From Pseudomonas wadenswilerensis (lineage in GTDB: Bacteria; Pseudomonadota; Gammaproteobacteria; Pseudomonadales; Pseudomonadaceae), in NCBI RefSeq assembly GCF_900497695.1, contig NZ_UIDD01000001.1, positions 1 through 64,000 of the forward strand: 64,000 nucleotides of DNA, read 5' to 3'. Of this stretch, positions 35,895 to 44,888 are shown piece by piece. Below the pieces are notes generated by a model, which did no database searches, had not been told where the DNA came from, and worked only from the letters and a program-made list of their open reading frames with translations. Within the stretch, counting starts at the first letter, position 1; each line of letters starts with the position of its first letter. Both the position numbers and the translations under genes were made by a program.

Positions 35895-37925
35895 TCAGCC
35901 CTGTTCGACACGATTTCGACCAAGATGTTTCGCCCGGTACAGCGCCTCGTCCGCCCGCTTGAGCACCACCTCGCTGCGCTCACCGCTGCGAAATGCGCTG
36001 ATACCGATCGACAAGGTGATGGTCACCCGCTCGCCCTTGAAGTGGAACGGGCAGGCTTCAATGGCTGCGCGCAAGGTTTCCGCCAGCTGGCAGCCAGCAG
36101 GCAGCGAGGTTTGCGGAATCAGCAAGACGAACTCCTCACCACCAAAGCGGGCGATGAAATCACGGCTGCGCAGGCGCTTGCGCAGCACGCTGGCGACAAT
36201 CTTCAGCACCTTGTCGCCAGCCAGGTGGCCATAGCTGTCGTTGATACGCTTGAAATGGTCAAGATCGAGGATCGCCATTAGCAGGTGGCCACCGCTTTCT
36301 TGCCACTCCAGCACTTCCTGATCGACCCGCTCCGACCAGGCGGCGCGGTTGGGCAGGCCGGTGAGGGGGTCGATCAGGGCTTTCTGACGCTGCTCCTCAA
36401 GGTGCTCGCGATAGCCCAGGGCTTCCTGCTCCATGCTTGCCACCCGTTCGGCCAAGCCATGCAGGCGACTGGCCATCTCCTGCTCGCGCTGATCGCGCTG
36501 TTGCTGGTGCTCGTCCATGGTACCGAGCAAGCCTTCGAGGCGGTTTTCGAGGATGTTTTTGAGACTGCCCAAGTCGGCTGCGCCCTGCACACTGCTTTGC
36601 AGGCCATCGACTTGCTCACGCAGCTGGCTGTCGAGGTCACGCGCTGCCGAGGTATTGTCGGCATGGCCTTCGCTGGCTTCGTGCAGGTGGCTCTGGAATG
36701 ACTCCAGGCGTTCGTTGAGTTGCTGCAGGTAGGCTTCGAATTCGTGCTGGCCACTGTCGTTGATCGCCAGCATCAGCACTGCCAGATCATCCAGCACCGG
36801 CAGCAGCTCATACCAGTTCAGGCCGTGCTCCAGGCGCTCGCGCATGGATTGCGCCTGGGCCTTGTGGCGTTCGGGCAGGGTCAGGTCGTCGAGCAAGCCA
36901 AGCAGAGTCTCTTCAATATGAGTTGCGACCGAGCTGTAAGTGGGCTCGGTGCCATCGGGCAGGGCGTACTGGGCGTCCTCATCGTCGACGGCCTCGGCTT
37001 CTGGCTGGTGAGCGGGTGGATCGTCCGGGCTATGTTCGAGTAGCGCCAATACATCCTGCTCACTGTCCAAAATGATGGACTCGACCGGCGCTGGCAGTTC
37101 GGGTTCGGGCTCTGTTGGCAGCTCTAGAACTGGCTCTGGCTCAGGCTCGGGCTCGGGCTCGGGCGCAGCCGTAAGCGGTGGCTCTTCGTTAGCTTCAGCC
37201 TCGACCGTTGCGGGCTCGAACGCCTCGGGCACAAGCGCTTGAGCAGCCGACAAGGGCTGCAACTCATCGATATCGACGGGCTCTTGCGGTGCAGTTTCCA
37301 CAACAGCTTGCGGCATCGGCGCAAGCTGCTCTCTGGCCTCAGGTACAGCCACTGCTGTTCCTGCGAGCGCCGGTTGCAAGGCTTCGGCTTCTGCTTCGGC
37401 TTCGCGGTTTCCGAACAAACGCTGCAGCAAGCCGGGCCGATGCGCCTCTTCAGGCCGCTCCAGCGCCAGCAGTGCTTGGCCCTGCAAGCCGCTCAACTCG
37501 CCCAGCAGCAGGGGCATTTCCCGGGATTGGCTGGCGCGGGCCTCGACCTGCTTGGCGAATTTTTTCAGCGGTCGGCTGACGTCGCTGGGCAAGGGCAGGG
37601 TCTGCAACTGGCTGACCAGCGAGGCGAGGGCAGTGGTGACCTGAGCGATACGGGTTTCCCGGCGCTGCTCGGAATCGAGCACGGCCTTTTCCAGGCGCGG
37701 GATCAAGCCGGCGAGGGCGGCGTCCATGTTGTCGGTGCGGATCACCTCGCGCATTTCCTTCATGCACTGGTCCACCGCGCGGTCGCTGCCTTCAGCGGCC
37801 AGCGTGCTGCGCACAAGACCACGGCGCAACAGGTCGAGACGGGCCTCCCAACGGCGCTCCAGCTTCTCTTGCTGCTCGATACTCTTGAGGTATTTCTCTT
37901 TCCAGCGCTGGGCTTCGTCGGTCAT
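35895..37925 (-). CDS. dgcH: GGDEF-domain diguanylate cyclase (DgcH-like)
   Basis: A 676-residue soluble protein. An N-terminal helical region (1-150), a low-complexity Pro/Glu stretch (about 260-300), a helical coiled-coil region (about 330-510), and a C-terminal GGDEF domain (about 515-675) beginning DPLTGLPNRAAW. The active-site motif is GGEEF and an inhibitory RxxD site (RSRD) lies five residues before it, so it should make c-di-GMP with product inhibition. Position matches P. aeruginosa dgcH, a conserved constitutive enzyme. A TTG at 37952 would add nine residues; the ATG at 37925 is more likely. An in-frame hexanucleotide repeat encodes the Pro/Glu segment. Confidence 0.88.
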   Translation of the reverse strand: MTDEAQRWKEKYLKSIEQQEKLERRWEARLDLLRRGLVRSTLAAEGSDRAVDQCMKEMREVIRTDNMDAALAGLIPRLEKAVLDSEQRRETRIAQVTTALASLVSQLQTLPLPSDVSRPLKKFAKQVEARASQSREMPLLLGELSGLQGQALLALERPEEAHRPGLLQRLFGNREAEAEAEALQPALAGTAVAVPEAREQLAPMPQAVVETAPQEPVDIDELQPLSAAQALVPEAFEPATVEAEANEEPPLTAAPEPEPEPEPEPVLELPTEPEPELPAPVESIILDSEQDVLALLEHSPDDPPAHQPEAEAVDDEDAQYALPDGTEPTYSSVATHIEETLLGLLDDLTLPERHKAQAQSMRERLEHGLNWYELLPVLDDLAVLMLAINDSGQHEFEAYLQQLNERLESFQSHLHEASEGHADNTSAARDLDSQLREQVDGLQSSVQGAADLGSLKNILENRLEGLLGTMDEHQQQRDQREQEMASRLHGLAERVASMEQEALGYREHLEEQRQKALIDPLTGLPNRAAWSERVDQEVLEWQESGGHLLMAILDLDHFKRINDSYGHLAGDKVLKIVASVLRKRLRSRDFIARFGGEEFVLLIPQTSLPAGCQLAETLRAAIEACPFHFKGERVTITLSIGISAFRSGERSEVVLKRADEALYRAKHLGRNRVEQG
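37132..37161. repeat. tandem hexanucleotide repeat inside dgcH
   Basis: Five consecutive units of GGCTCN (minus-strand sense NGAGCC) encode a run of Glu-Pro dipeptides in the DgcH linker. Changes in copy number would keep the reading frame. Confidence 0.8.
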
Positions 37926-37952
37926 GCCTGGGTCCGCAGAGGGTAATGGCAA

Positions 37953-38807
37953 TTAGCTCAAAGCGGGCAGCGTATCCACAGCAAGGGCATCAGGCAAACG
38001 AATCTCAACCGCGACCGGAAGATGATCGGAAATAGGCTGGGCCAGAACCTCGACCCGCTCCAGGGTCAGGCTCGGGCTGAGCAGAATATGATCAAGGCAG
38101 CGCTGTGGCCGCCAGCTGGGGAAGGTGGCTTGAATCTGGGGCGCGATCAGGCCCAGATCGCGCAGCGGCGAGTGTTCGAGCAGGTCGGTGGCATGGGTGT
38201 TCATGTCACCCATCAGTACCTGATGGCGGTAGCCGCCGATCAGTTCGCGAATGTAGGCAAGCTGCCGGGCTCGGGTCTTGGAGCCAAGGGCCAGGTGCAT
38301 CATCACCACGACCAGGGCGTCTTCACCCTCGCCGAAACGCACCAGGATTGCCCCACGCCCGGCAGGGCCCGGCAACGGGTGATCTTCGAGCAGTTGCGGC
38401 TTCAGGCGGCTGAGCACGCCATTGCTGTGCTGGGCCAGACGACCGAGGTTGCGGTTGAGCTGCTGGTACCAGTAAGGGAAAGCACCGAGCTGGGCCAGGT
38501 GCTCGACCTGGTTGACGTAGCCCGAGCGCAGGCTGCCGCCGTCGGCCTCCTGCAAGGCGACCAGGTCGAAATCGGCGAGCAGGTCGCCGATTTTCTGCAG
38601 GTTGCCGGCCCGCCCGGTGTGCGGCAGCAAGTGCTGCCAGCCACGAGTCAGGTAATGGCGGTAACGCTCGGTGCTGATGCCGACCTGGATGTTGAAACTG
38701 AGCAGCCGCAGCCGGCCATCCTCTGGCAGGCCGTTGGCCTGCAAGTGATGTTCGTTGACCTGCGGATCATGCAGGCCAACGCCACGCTCGGTTCTCCAGC
38801 GGCGCAT
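37953..38807 (-). CDS. endonuclease/exonuclease/phosphatase family protein
   Basis: A 284-residue protein of the Mg-dependent DNase I-like fold. Motifs: LLSFNIQVG (asparagine of the active site), FDLVALQEADGGS (catalytic Glu), LVVVMMHLALGSKTR, VLMGDMNTHA (GDxN) and CLDHILLS / ISDHLPV (catalytic histidine). No signal peptide. It starts 12 bases after the dsbA stop and 27 bases before dgcH, on the same strand, so it is likely co-transcribed. Its substrate (nucleic acid, phosphoinositide or other) cannot be told from the sequence. Confidence 0.87.
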   Translation of the reverse strand: MRRWRTERGVGLHDPQVNEHHLQANGLPEDGRLRLLSFNIQVGISTERYRHYLTRGWQHLLPHTGRAGNLQKIGDLLADFDLVALQEADGGSLRSGYVNQVEHLAQLGAFPYWYQQLNRNLGRLAQHSNGVLSRLKPQLLEDHPLPGPAGRGAILVRFGEGEDALVVVMMHLALGSKTRARQLAYIRELIGGYRHQVLMGDMNTHATDLLEHSPLRDLGLIAPQIQATFPSWRPQRCLDHILLSPSLTLERVEVLAQPISDHLPVAVEIRLPDALAVDTLPALS

Positions 38808-38819
38808 GGCTGGCGCCGC

Positions 38820-39449
38820 TTACTTAGCGGCGCGCTCCTTGGCGATCAGGTAGTCAGCGACATTCAGCACGCCCTGCGGACCTTTGGCGGTGCCCAGGTC
38901 AAAGCGGTACTTGCCGTTGACAACCATGCTCGGTACGCCGGTGATGCCGTACTTCTGGGCCAGATCTTTGGCCTGCTTCACTTGGCCCTTGATGGCAAAG
39001 GAGTTGAAGGTGGCGAGGAACTTGTCGCGATCAACACCTTGAGTGGCGAGGAAGTCAGCCATCTCTTCAGGCTTGGTCAGGTGCTTGCGCTGAACCTGAA
39101 TGGCTTCGAACACCGCAGCGTGAACCTTGTGTTCAACACCCATGGCTTCGAGGGTCAGGAACATCTGGCCGTGGGCATCCCAAGGGCCACCGAACATCGC
39201 CGGGATCCGCTTGAAATTGACGTCCTCGGGCAGCTTCTCGACCCATGGATTGACCACCGGCTCGAAGCTGTAGCAGTGCGGGCAGCCATACCAGAACAGT
39301 TCGACCACTTCGATCTTGCCAGGTACCGACACCGGAACCGGGTTCTGCAGCTCGGTATACCGGTCGGAGGGTACCGGTTCTGCCGCCTGGGCAGTCATGC
39401 CGAAGAGGCTGGCGGTGACCAGCGCGGCGCCGAGAATCAGATTACGCAT
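38820..39449 (-). CDS. dsbA: thiol:disulfide interchange protein DsbA
   Basis: A 209-residue periplasmic oxidoreductase with a signal peptide (1-22, GMTAQA) and a thioredoxin fold with the CPHC active site (about residues 55-58, YGCPHCYSFEP) and a cis-proline loop (GVPSMVVNGKYRF). It introduces disulfides into exported proteins, such as the CSS-type phosphodiesterase, the Ivy protein and cytochromes encoded nearby. It follows cytochrome c4 on the same strand after a terminator, so it probably has its own promoter. Confidence 0.96.
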   Translation of the reverse strand: MRNLILGAALVTASLFGMTAQAAEPVPSDRYTELQNPVPVSVPGKIEVVELFWYGCPHCYSFEPVVNPWVEKLPEDVNFKRIPAMFGGPWDAHGQMFLTLEAMGVEHKVHAAVFEAIQVQRKHLTKPEEMADFLATQGVDRDKFLATFNSFAIKGQVKQAKDLAQKYGITGVPSMVVNGKYRFDLGTAKGPQGVLNVADYLIAKERAAK

Positions 39450-39547
39450 GCTTTACTCCTGAGCAGTCTATTGAGTCGCCTTGGCGCGACCGGTCGCAGG
39501 ACAGGTCGAGGCAGGCCCGAGTTCGTTAGTGTAACGGCAGCGGGCAC

Positions 39548-39575
39548 AAAAAAGGGCGGCCGAAGCCACCCTTTT
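39548..39575 (-). terminator. rho-independent terminator of the cytochrome c4 gene
   Basis: On the minus strand AAAAGGGTGGC pairs with GCCGCCCTTTT around a TTCG tetraloop (one G-T wobble) and runs into six T residues. It lies between the cc4 stop codon (39617) and dsbA (39449). Confidence 0.92.
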
Positions 39576-39616
39576 CATCTTTGCGCCGCAGTATTAACCC
39601 AGCGTTAAAGCGCGGA

Positions 39617-40234
39617 TCAGTGCAGACCCTGGATGTAGCTGGACAGCGCTTCGATGTCCTTGTTGCTCAGCTTGGCAGCGATGGTGCGCATGGTGGTGGC
39701 GTCGCCATCGTTGGTACGGTTGCCTTCGCGGAAGTCGGTCAACTGCTTGGCTACGTAGCTGGAGTGCTGGCCACCCAGGTGCGGGAAGCCGGCCAGGGCA
39801 ATGCCTGCGCCGTTAGGCGAGTGGCAGCCGGTGCAGGCCGGCAGGCCTTTCTCGACGTCGCCGCCGTTGAACAGGGCGCGGCCACGCTCGACCAGCTTCG
39901 GATCAGCCGCGCCGACACTGCCTTTCTGGCTGGAGAAGTAAGCGGCGATATCCGCCAGGTCCTGGTCGCTGAAGGCGGCCAGCATGCCGGTCATTTCCAG
40001 CACGGTGCGCTTGCCCGACTTGATGTCATGCAATTGCTTTTCCAGGTACTTTTCACCCTGGCCTGCAAGTTTCGGGAAGTTCGGCGCCAGGCTGTTGCCG
40101 TCCGGATTGTGACAAGCGCCACATACAGCAGTTTTGGCCTGACCAGCAGCGGCATCCCCTTTGATAGGCTCTGCGGCATTGGCTGCACCGGTGATGCCCA
40201 AGGTCAACAGCAGACTCACGAGTAGTTTGTTCAT
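39617..40234 (-). CDS. cc4: cytochrome c4, diheme
   Basis: A 205-residue periplasmic cytochrome with signal peptide (1-20, GAANA) and two cytochrome c domains, each with a CxxCH heme site: CGACHNPDGNS near residue 37 and CTGCHSPNGAG near residue 139. Axial methionines are in VLEMTGMLAAF-like and DATTMRTIA segments. It carries electrons to terminal oxidases such as the oxidase encoded at 58-63 kb. It is 33 bases after the small cytochrome gene. Confidence 0.95.
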   Translation of the reverse strand: MNKLLVSLLLTLGITGAANAAEPIKGDAAAGQAKTAVCGACHNPDGNSLAPNFPKLAGQGEKYLEKQLHDIKSGKRTVLEMTGMLAAFSDQDLADIAAYFSSQKGSVGAADPKLVERGRALFNGGDVEKGLPACTGCHSPNGAGIALAGFPHLGGQHSSYVAKQLTDFREGNRTNDGDATTMRTIAAKLSNKDIEALSSYIQGLH

Positions 40235-40267
40235 CAGCTAATCCAACTACGGCTAAGGGTGAAAGAG

Positions 40268-40570
40268 TTATGTATCGGGACTTTGGCTCATCCACTGGAT
40301 GATTGCCTGGTAGTCCTCGGCACTGCAGTCCATGCACAATCCACGCATTGGCATAGCCTTGAAACCCTGGGTGACATGCACCACCAGCATCTCCATACCC
40401 TTCGCCAGTCTTGGCTCCCAAGCCGCACGATCACCTGCTTTCGGTGCCTGTGGCAGCTGCCCGGCGTGACAAGCCGCACACGTGCGGTTGTACAACGCCT
40501 CGGGATCCTGTGTAGCCTGAGCGCTGAATAACGGTATCAAGACACCGACAACAAGCAGCCATTTCGTCAT
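40268..40570 (-). CDS. small cytochrome c (cytochrome c5-like)
   Basis: A 100-residue monoheme cytochrome: signal peptide 1-19 (FSAQA), heme site CAACH at about 33-37, and probable axial methionine in [14 protein letters not shown]. Two extra cysteines (about 78 and 81) form a possible disulfide as in cytochrome c5. It is followed by cytochrome c4, so the pair may be coexpressed electron carriers. The divergent engB gene starts 193 bases away. Confidence 0.9.
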   Translation of the reverse strand: MTKWLLVVGVLIPLFSAQATQDPEALYNRTCAACHAGQLPQAPKAGDRAAWEPRLAKGMEMLVVHVTQGFKAMPMRGLCMDCSAEDYQAIIQWMSQSPDT

Positions 40571-40763
40571 GCGAACGACCTTTCAGGGTTGGGGGCTGCA
40601 CTGCGTTCTAATGCGCAAGCTTGAATCCGATGCCCCCGTGCACATCCTCCTACGCTGGGATAATGCGCACACAAAATCTGGGGCATTATATACTCCCGTT
40701 ACTGAAACGGAAACGACACCGCTTGCCGAGCCTGCCTCTGGCAACGCCCACACCGGATATCCC

Positions 40764-41396
40764 ATGCAAGTCAAAAACCCCATCCTCGGCCTCTGCCAAC
40801 AGGCCAAATTCGCCATCAGTGCTGCCAAGGTCGACCAGTGTCCGCCCGACCAGGGCTATGAAGTGGCCTTTGCCGGCCGTTCCAACGCCGGCAAGTCCAG
40901 CGCCCTGAACACCCTGACCCACGCCAGCCTGGCGCGCACCTCGAAAACCCCGGGGCGCACCCAGCTGTTGAACTTCTTCAGTCTGGACGATGAACGGCGT
41001 TTGGTCGACTTGCCGGGTTACGGTTATGCCAAGGTGCCAATCCCGCTCAAGCAGCACTGGCAGCGCCACCTGGAGGCCTACCTGGGCAGCCGCGAGGCCT
41101 TGAAGGGCTTGATCCTGATGATGGATGTGCGCCATCCGATGACCGACTTCGACATGATGCTGCTCGACTGGTCGCGCGCCTCGGGCATGCCGATGCACAT
41201 CCTGCTGACCAAGGCTGACAAGCTGACCTTCGGTGCAGCCAAGAACACCCTGCTCAAAGTGCAGTCGGAAATTCGCAAAGGCTGGGGCGACAGCGTGTCG
41301 ATCCAGCTGTTTTCGGCGCCCAAGCGTCAGGGCCTGGAAGAGGCCTACGGGGTGCTGGCGCGCTGGATGGAACTGCCGGACAAGCCCGCCGAATAA
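40764..41396 (+). CDS. engB: ribosome biogenesis GTPase YihA/EngB
   Basis: A 210-residue essential GTPase that aids late assembly of the 50S subunit. G motifs are intact: G1 GRSNAGKSS (about 40-48), G2 TPGRTQ, G3 VDLPGYG, G4 TKADKL and G5 SAPKR. The reading frame is open back to 40569, but the family N-terminus ([18 protein letters not shown]) fixes the ATG at 40764. It neighbours the ErsA small RNA and polA, the conserved spf locus. Confidence 0.96.
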   Translation: MQVKNPILGLCQQAKFAISAAKVDQCPPDQGYEVAFAGRSNAGKSSALNTLTHASLARTSKTPGRTQLLNFFSLDDERRLVDLPGYGYAKVPIPLKQHWQRHLEAYLGSREALKGLILMMDVRHPMTDFDMMLLDWSRASGMPMHILLTKADKLTFGAAKNTLLKVQSEIRKGWGDSVSIQLFSAPKRQGLEEAYGVLARWMELPDKPAE

Positions 41397-41419
41397 GGGC
41401 TGCCCGGCAAACGCCGGGC

Positions 41420-41551
41420 AAAAAAAACCCCGGACTTCGTATGGGGAGGGGGAAGTTCGGGGTTCAAGTTTCCGGACCGCTAGGGCGGGGTCCAGATATC
41501 TGCCAACACTTAACACAACATAGGAGCATCGAAGGGCTTCACCAGCCATTC
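41420..41551 (-). ncRNA. ersA: small regulatory RNA ErsA (Spot 42 locus)
   Basis: Between engB and polA, the minus strand has a sigma-22/AlgU-like promoter (GGAACT near 41580-41585, TCAGA at 41558-41562, 17-base spacer), a non-coding stretch and a strong rho-independent terminator (stem 41451-41464 with 41426-41438, then eight T residues to 41420). A start near 41551 gives about 132 nucleotides, the published length of P. aeruginosa ErsA, which is encoded at exactly this locus, is AlgU-dependent and regulates algC and oprD with Hfq. A pyrimidine-rich unpaired CCCCCTCCCC stretch sits in the terminator loop. Start site inferred from the promoter. Confidence 0.82.
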
Positions 41552-41699
41552 AGTTACTCTGAGTCGCGGTTCACCGGTTTAGTTCCGGACGTTTAAAAAC
41601 TATTTGCGATAGATGGGAAATTTCCGGCACTGATTCCATCTAGCCAGGCCAGAAGCCGCGACGATATGCCGCAGCTTTTCCCCGATTTTCAGCGCATTT

Positions 41700-44462
41700 T
41701 TAGTGCGCTTCGTCCCAATTTGCCCCCACTCCGACCTCAACCAGCAACGGAACATCCAACTGGGCAGCCCCGCTCATGTGTGGACGAATTTGCTCGCGCA
41801 CCTGCTCGACCAGGTCTTCGCGCACCTCCAGCACCAGTTCATCGTGCACCTGGAGGATTACCCGGGCATCCAGGCCCGAATCGGTCAGCCAGTTATCCAC
41901 AGCGACCATGGCGCGCTTGATGATGTCGGCCGCCGTGCCCTGCATCGGCGCGTTGATTGCGGTGCGCTCGGCGCCTTTGCGCAGGGCCGGGTTCTTGGCG
42001 TTGATCTCCGGCAAGTACAGGCGCCGGCCAAACAGGGTTTCGACATAACCTTGCTCGGCCGCCTGGGCGCGGGTGCGCTCCATGTAGGCCAGCACGCCGG
42101 GGTAGCGGGCGAAGTAACGATCGATGTAGGCCTGGGACTGTTTACGGTCGACGCCGATCTGCTTGGCCAGGCCGAAGGCGCTCATGCCGTAGATCAGGCC
42201 GAAGTTGATGGCCTTGGCGCTACGTCGCTGGTCGGTAGTGACCTGCTCCAGCTCAACGCCGAATACCTCGGCAGCGGTGGCACGGTGAACGTCCAGGTCG
42301 TTGCGGAAGGCGTGCAGCAAGCCTTCGTCCTGGGCCAGATGGGCCATGATCCGCAGCTCGATCTGCGAATAGTCCGCCGCCAGCAGTTTGTAGCCCGGGG
42401 CCGCAACGAAGGCCTGACGGATACGCCGGCCTTCGGCGGTACGGATCGGGATGTTCTGCAGGTTCGGGTCGCTGGACGACAGGCGCCCGGTGGCCGCCAC
42501 CGCCTGATGGTAGGAGGTGTGGATACGCCCGGTGCGGGGGTTGATCTGCTCTGGCAGGCGATCGGTGTACGTGCTCTTGAGCTTGCTCAGGGAGCGGTAC
42601 TGCATCAGCACCTTGGGCAGCGGGAAGTCCATGTCGGCCAGTTCCGCCAGCACCGCTTCGGCGGTGGAAGCCTGGCCCTTGGCGGTCTTGTTGAGCACCG
42701 GCATACCGAGCTTGTCGTAGAGGATCACGCCCAGTTGCTTGGGCGAACCGAGGTTGAACTCCTCGCCGGCGATCTCGAAGGCCTGGCGTTCCAGCTCGGC
42801 CATTTTCTCGCCCAGCTCGATACTCTGCACGCCCAGCAGCTTGGCATCGACCAGCGCGCCCTGGCGTTCGATCTTGGCCAGTACCGGTACCAGCGGCATC
42901 TCGATGTCGGCCAGCACCGATTGCAGGCTTGGAATCTGCGCAAGCTTCTGCTGCAGGGTCTGGTGCAGACGCAGGGTGACGTCCGCGTCTTCCGCGGCAT
43001 AGGGGCCGGCCTGTTCCAGGGTGATCTGGTCGAAGGTCAACTGCTTGGCACCTTTGCCGGCGATGTCGGTAAAGCCGATGGTAGCGTGGTTCAGGTACTT
43101 GAGCGCCAGGCTGTCCATGTCATGACGGGTGGCGGTGGAGTCGAGCACGTAGGACTCGAGCATGGTGTCGTAGGCCACGCCCTGCATCTGGATACCGTTG
43201 GCAATGTCGCCACCGATGGCGCAGTGGGCCAGGATGTTCATGTCGTACTTGGCGTTCTGCGCCACCTTGACCTTGGTCGGGTCCTCCAGCAGCGGCTTGA
43301 GCGCCAGCAACACGCTGTCGCGGTCGAGCTGCTCGGGCACGCCCATGTAGGAATGGGTCAACGGCACATAAGCGCCTTCATGGGCCTGGACCGCGAACGA
43401 CACGCCGACCAGTTGCGCCTGCTGGGCATCGAGCCCGGTGGTTTCGGTGTCGAAAGCGAACAGTGGCGCCTGGCGCAGCTTCTCTAGCCAAGCGTCGAAT
43501 CGGGCCTGGTCGAGGATGGTTTCGTACTGGGCCTCGACCACTTCCTGCGGCGCTTCGACCACCACCTCCTGGCCGGCGCGCTTGGCGTCGCGCTGGACTT
43601 CGTCGATCCAGCTCTTGAATTCCATCTCCGTATACAGCGCCAGCAGCGCGTCACGGTCTGGCTCGCCGCAGACCAGCGCATCGACTTCAACCTCCAGTGG
43701 CACGTCAATCTTGATGGTTGCCAGCTCATAGGAAAGGAACGCCGCGTCACGGTGCTCTTCAAGCTTCGCCGGCAGGGTCTTGGCGCCGCGAATGGCCAGG
43801 GCCGGAACCTTGTCGAGGTTCTGGTAAAGGTCGCTCAGGCCGCCGCCGATACCGGTCAGCAGGCCCACCGCAGTCTTTTCGCCTACCCCCGGTACACCTG
43901 GGATGTTGTCGACCTTGTCGCCCATCAGGGCGAGGAAATCGATGATGTGCTCAGGACCGACGCCAAATTTCTCGTGCACGCCAGCCACGTCGAGCACGCT
44001 ACCGGTCATGGTGTTGACCAGCGTAATGTGGCCGTCGACCAGCTGCGCCATGTCCTTGTCGCCAGTGGAGATGATCACCGGACGCCCGGCCGCAGCGCTG
44101 CTGCGCGCCAAGGTGCCGATAACGTCGTCGGCTTCCACGCCTTCGACGCACAGCAGCGGGTAGCCCAGGGCACGCACGCTGGCGTGCAGCGGCTCGATCT
44201 GCACCCGCAGGTCGTCGGGCATGCTCGGCCGGTTGGCCTTGTACTCGGCGAACATTTCGTCGCGGAAGGTGCCGCCCTTGGCGTCGAAGACCACCGCGAA
44301 CAGGCTGTCCGGATACTGCTTGCGCAGGCTCTTGAGCATGTTCAGCACGCCCTTGACCGCGCCGGTTGGCAGGCCCTTGGAGGTAGTCAGTGGTGGCAGC
44401 GCGTGAAAGGCGCGGTACAGGTACGAGGAACCGTCCACCAGGACGAGGGGAGCTTGGCTCAT
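41700..44462 (-). CDS. polA: DNA polymerase I
   Basis: A 920-residue family A polymerase. 5'-3' exonuclease domain (1-300; [36 protein letters not shown]), 3'-5' proofreading domain (about 325-510) with intact Exo [10 protein letters not shown], and polymerase domain (about 540-920) with motif A DYSQIELR, motif [15 protein letters not shown] and motif [10 protein letters not shown]. It fills gaps and removes RNA primers. The ATG at 44462 matches the family N-terminus ([11 protein letters not shown]); a TTG at 44474 with AAAAGG directly before it is an alternative. Divergent from the DUF2782 gene. Confidence 0.97.
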   Translation of the reverse strand: MSQAPLVLVDGSSYLYRAFHALPPLTTSKGLPTGAVKGVLNMLKSLRKQYPDSLFAVVFDAKGGTFRDEMFAEYKANRPSMPDDLRVQIEPLHASVRALGYPLLCVEGVEADDVIGTLARSSAAAGRPVIISTGDKDMAQLVDGHITLVNTMTGSVLDVAGVHEKFGVGPEHIIDFLALMGDKVDNIPGVPGVGEKTAVGLLTGIGGGLSDLYQNLDKVPALAIRGAKTLPAKLEEHRDAAFLSYELATIKIDVPLEVEVDALVCGEPDRDALLALYTEMEFKSWIDEVQRDAKRAGQEVVVEAPQEVVEAQYETILDQARFDAWLEKLRQAPLFAFDTETTGLDAQQAQLVGVSFAVQAHEGAYVPLTHSYMGVPEQLDRDSVLLALKPLLEDPTKVKVAQNAKYDMNILAHCAIGGDIANGIQMQGVAYDTMLESYVLDSTATRHDMDSLALKYLNHATIGFTDIAGKGAKQLTFDQITLEQAGPYAAEDADVTLRLHQTLQQKLAQIPSLQSVLADIEMPLVPVLAKIERQGALVDAKLLGVQSIELGEKMAELERQAFEIAGEEFNLGSPKQLGVILYDKLGMPVLNKTAKGQASTAEAVLAELADMDFPLPKVLMQYRSLSKLKSTYTDRLPEQINPRTGRIHTSYHQAVAATGRLSSSDPNLQNIPIRTAEGRRIRQAFVAAPGYKLLAADYSQIELRIMAHLAQDEGLLHAFRNDLDVHRATAAEVFGVELEQVTTDQRRSAKAINFGLIYGMSAFGLAKQIGVDRKQSQAYIDRYFARYPGVLAYMERTRAQAAEQGYVETLFGRRLYLPEINAKNPALRKGAERTAINAPMQGTAADIIKRAMVAVDNWLTDSGLDARVILQVHDELVLEVREDLVEQVREQIRPHMSGAAQLDVPLLVEVGVGANWDEAH

Positions 44463-44536
44463 GTGCAGAATCAACCTTTTCGACGGGCCCGGCGCTAGAA
44501 TGTCCGGAACATTGACGACAAAGGGACAAGGTTATC

Positions 44537-44824
44537 ATGCGTACACTAAATCGCCTGTTGCTGCTCAGCCTGTTGGCAGTCACTCCGGTCGTCACCCTGG
44601 CAGCGGACGACGCGCCATCGGCTGATCCGGATGTAACCATTCGCACGGAAGGCGACAAAACCATCCAGGAATACCGGCAAAATGGCTTCCTGTATGCAAT
44701 CAAGGTGACCCCGAAAGGCGGCAAACCTTACTTCCTGGTACGCGCTGATGGTTCGGAGGGCAATTTCATCCGCTCCGACCAACCGGACATGCTGATCCCG
44801 TCGTGGAAAATCTTCGAGTGGTAA
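44537..44824 (+). CDS. DUF2782 domain-containing periplasmic protein
   Basis: A 95-residue protein with a signal peptide (1-22, VVTLA) and a short mature domain matching DUF2782 (TIRTEGDKTIQEYRQNGFLYAIKVTPKGGKPYFLV). Function unknown. It is always seen between polA and thrB in Pseudomonas as I recall, divergent from polA. AAGGTTATC precedes the ATG. The thrB gene begins 64 bases downstream, probably in one transcript. Confidence 0.88.
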   Translation: MRTLNRLLLLSLLAVTPVVTLAADDAPSADPDVTIRTEGDKTIQEYRQNGFLYAIKVTPKGGKPYFLVRADGSEGNFIRSDQPDMLIPSWKIFEW

Positions 44825-44888
44825 GCCGTACCCTTTACATCAACCTGGCACTTCCCTGCTGAAGTGCCCGTATGGGCAATTTTTGATC

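Noticed and set aside
41703-43487. 594-codon plus-strand frame opposite polA
   Set aside because: PolA motifs on the minus strand are complete, and the plus-strand translation has no domain or start signal.
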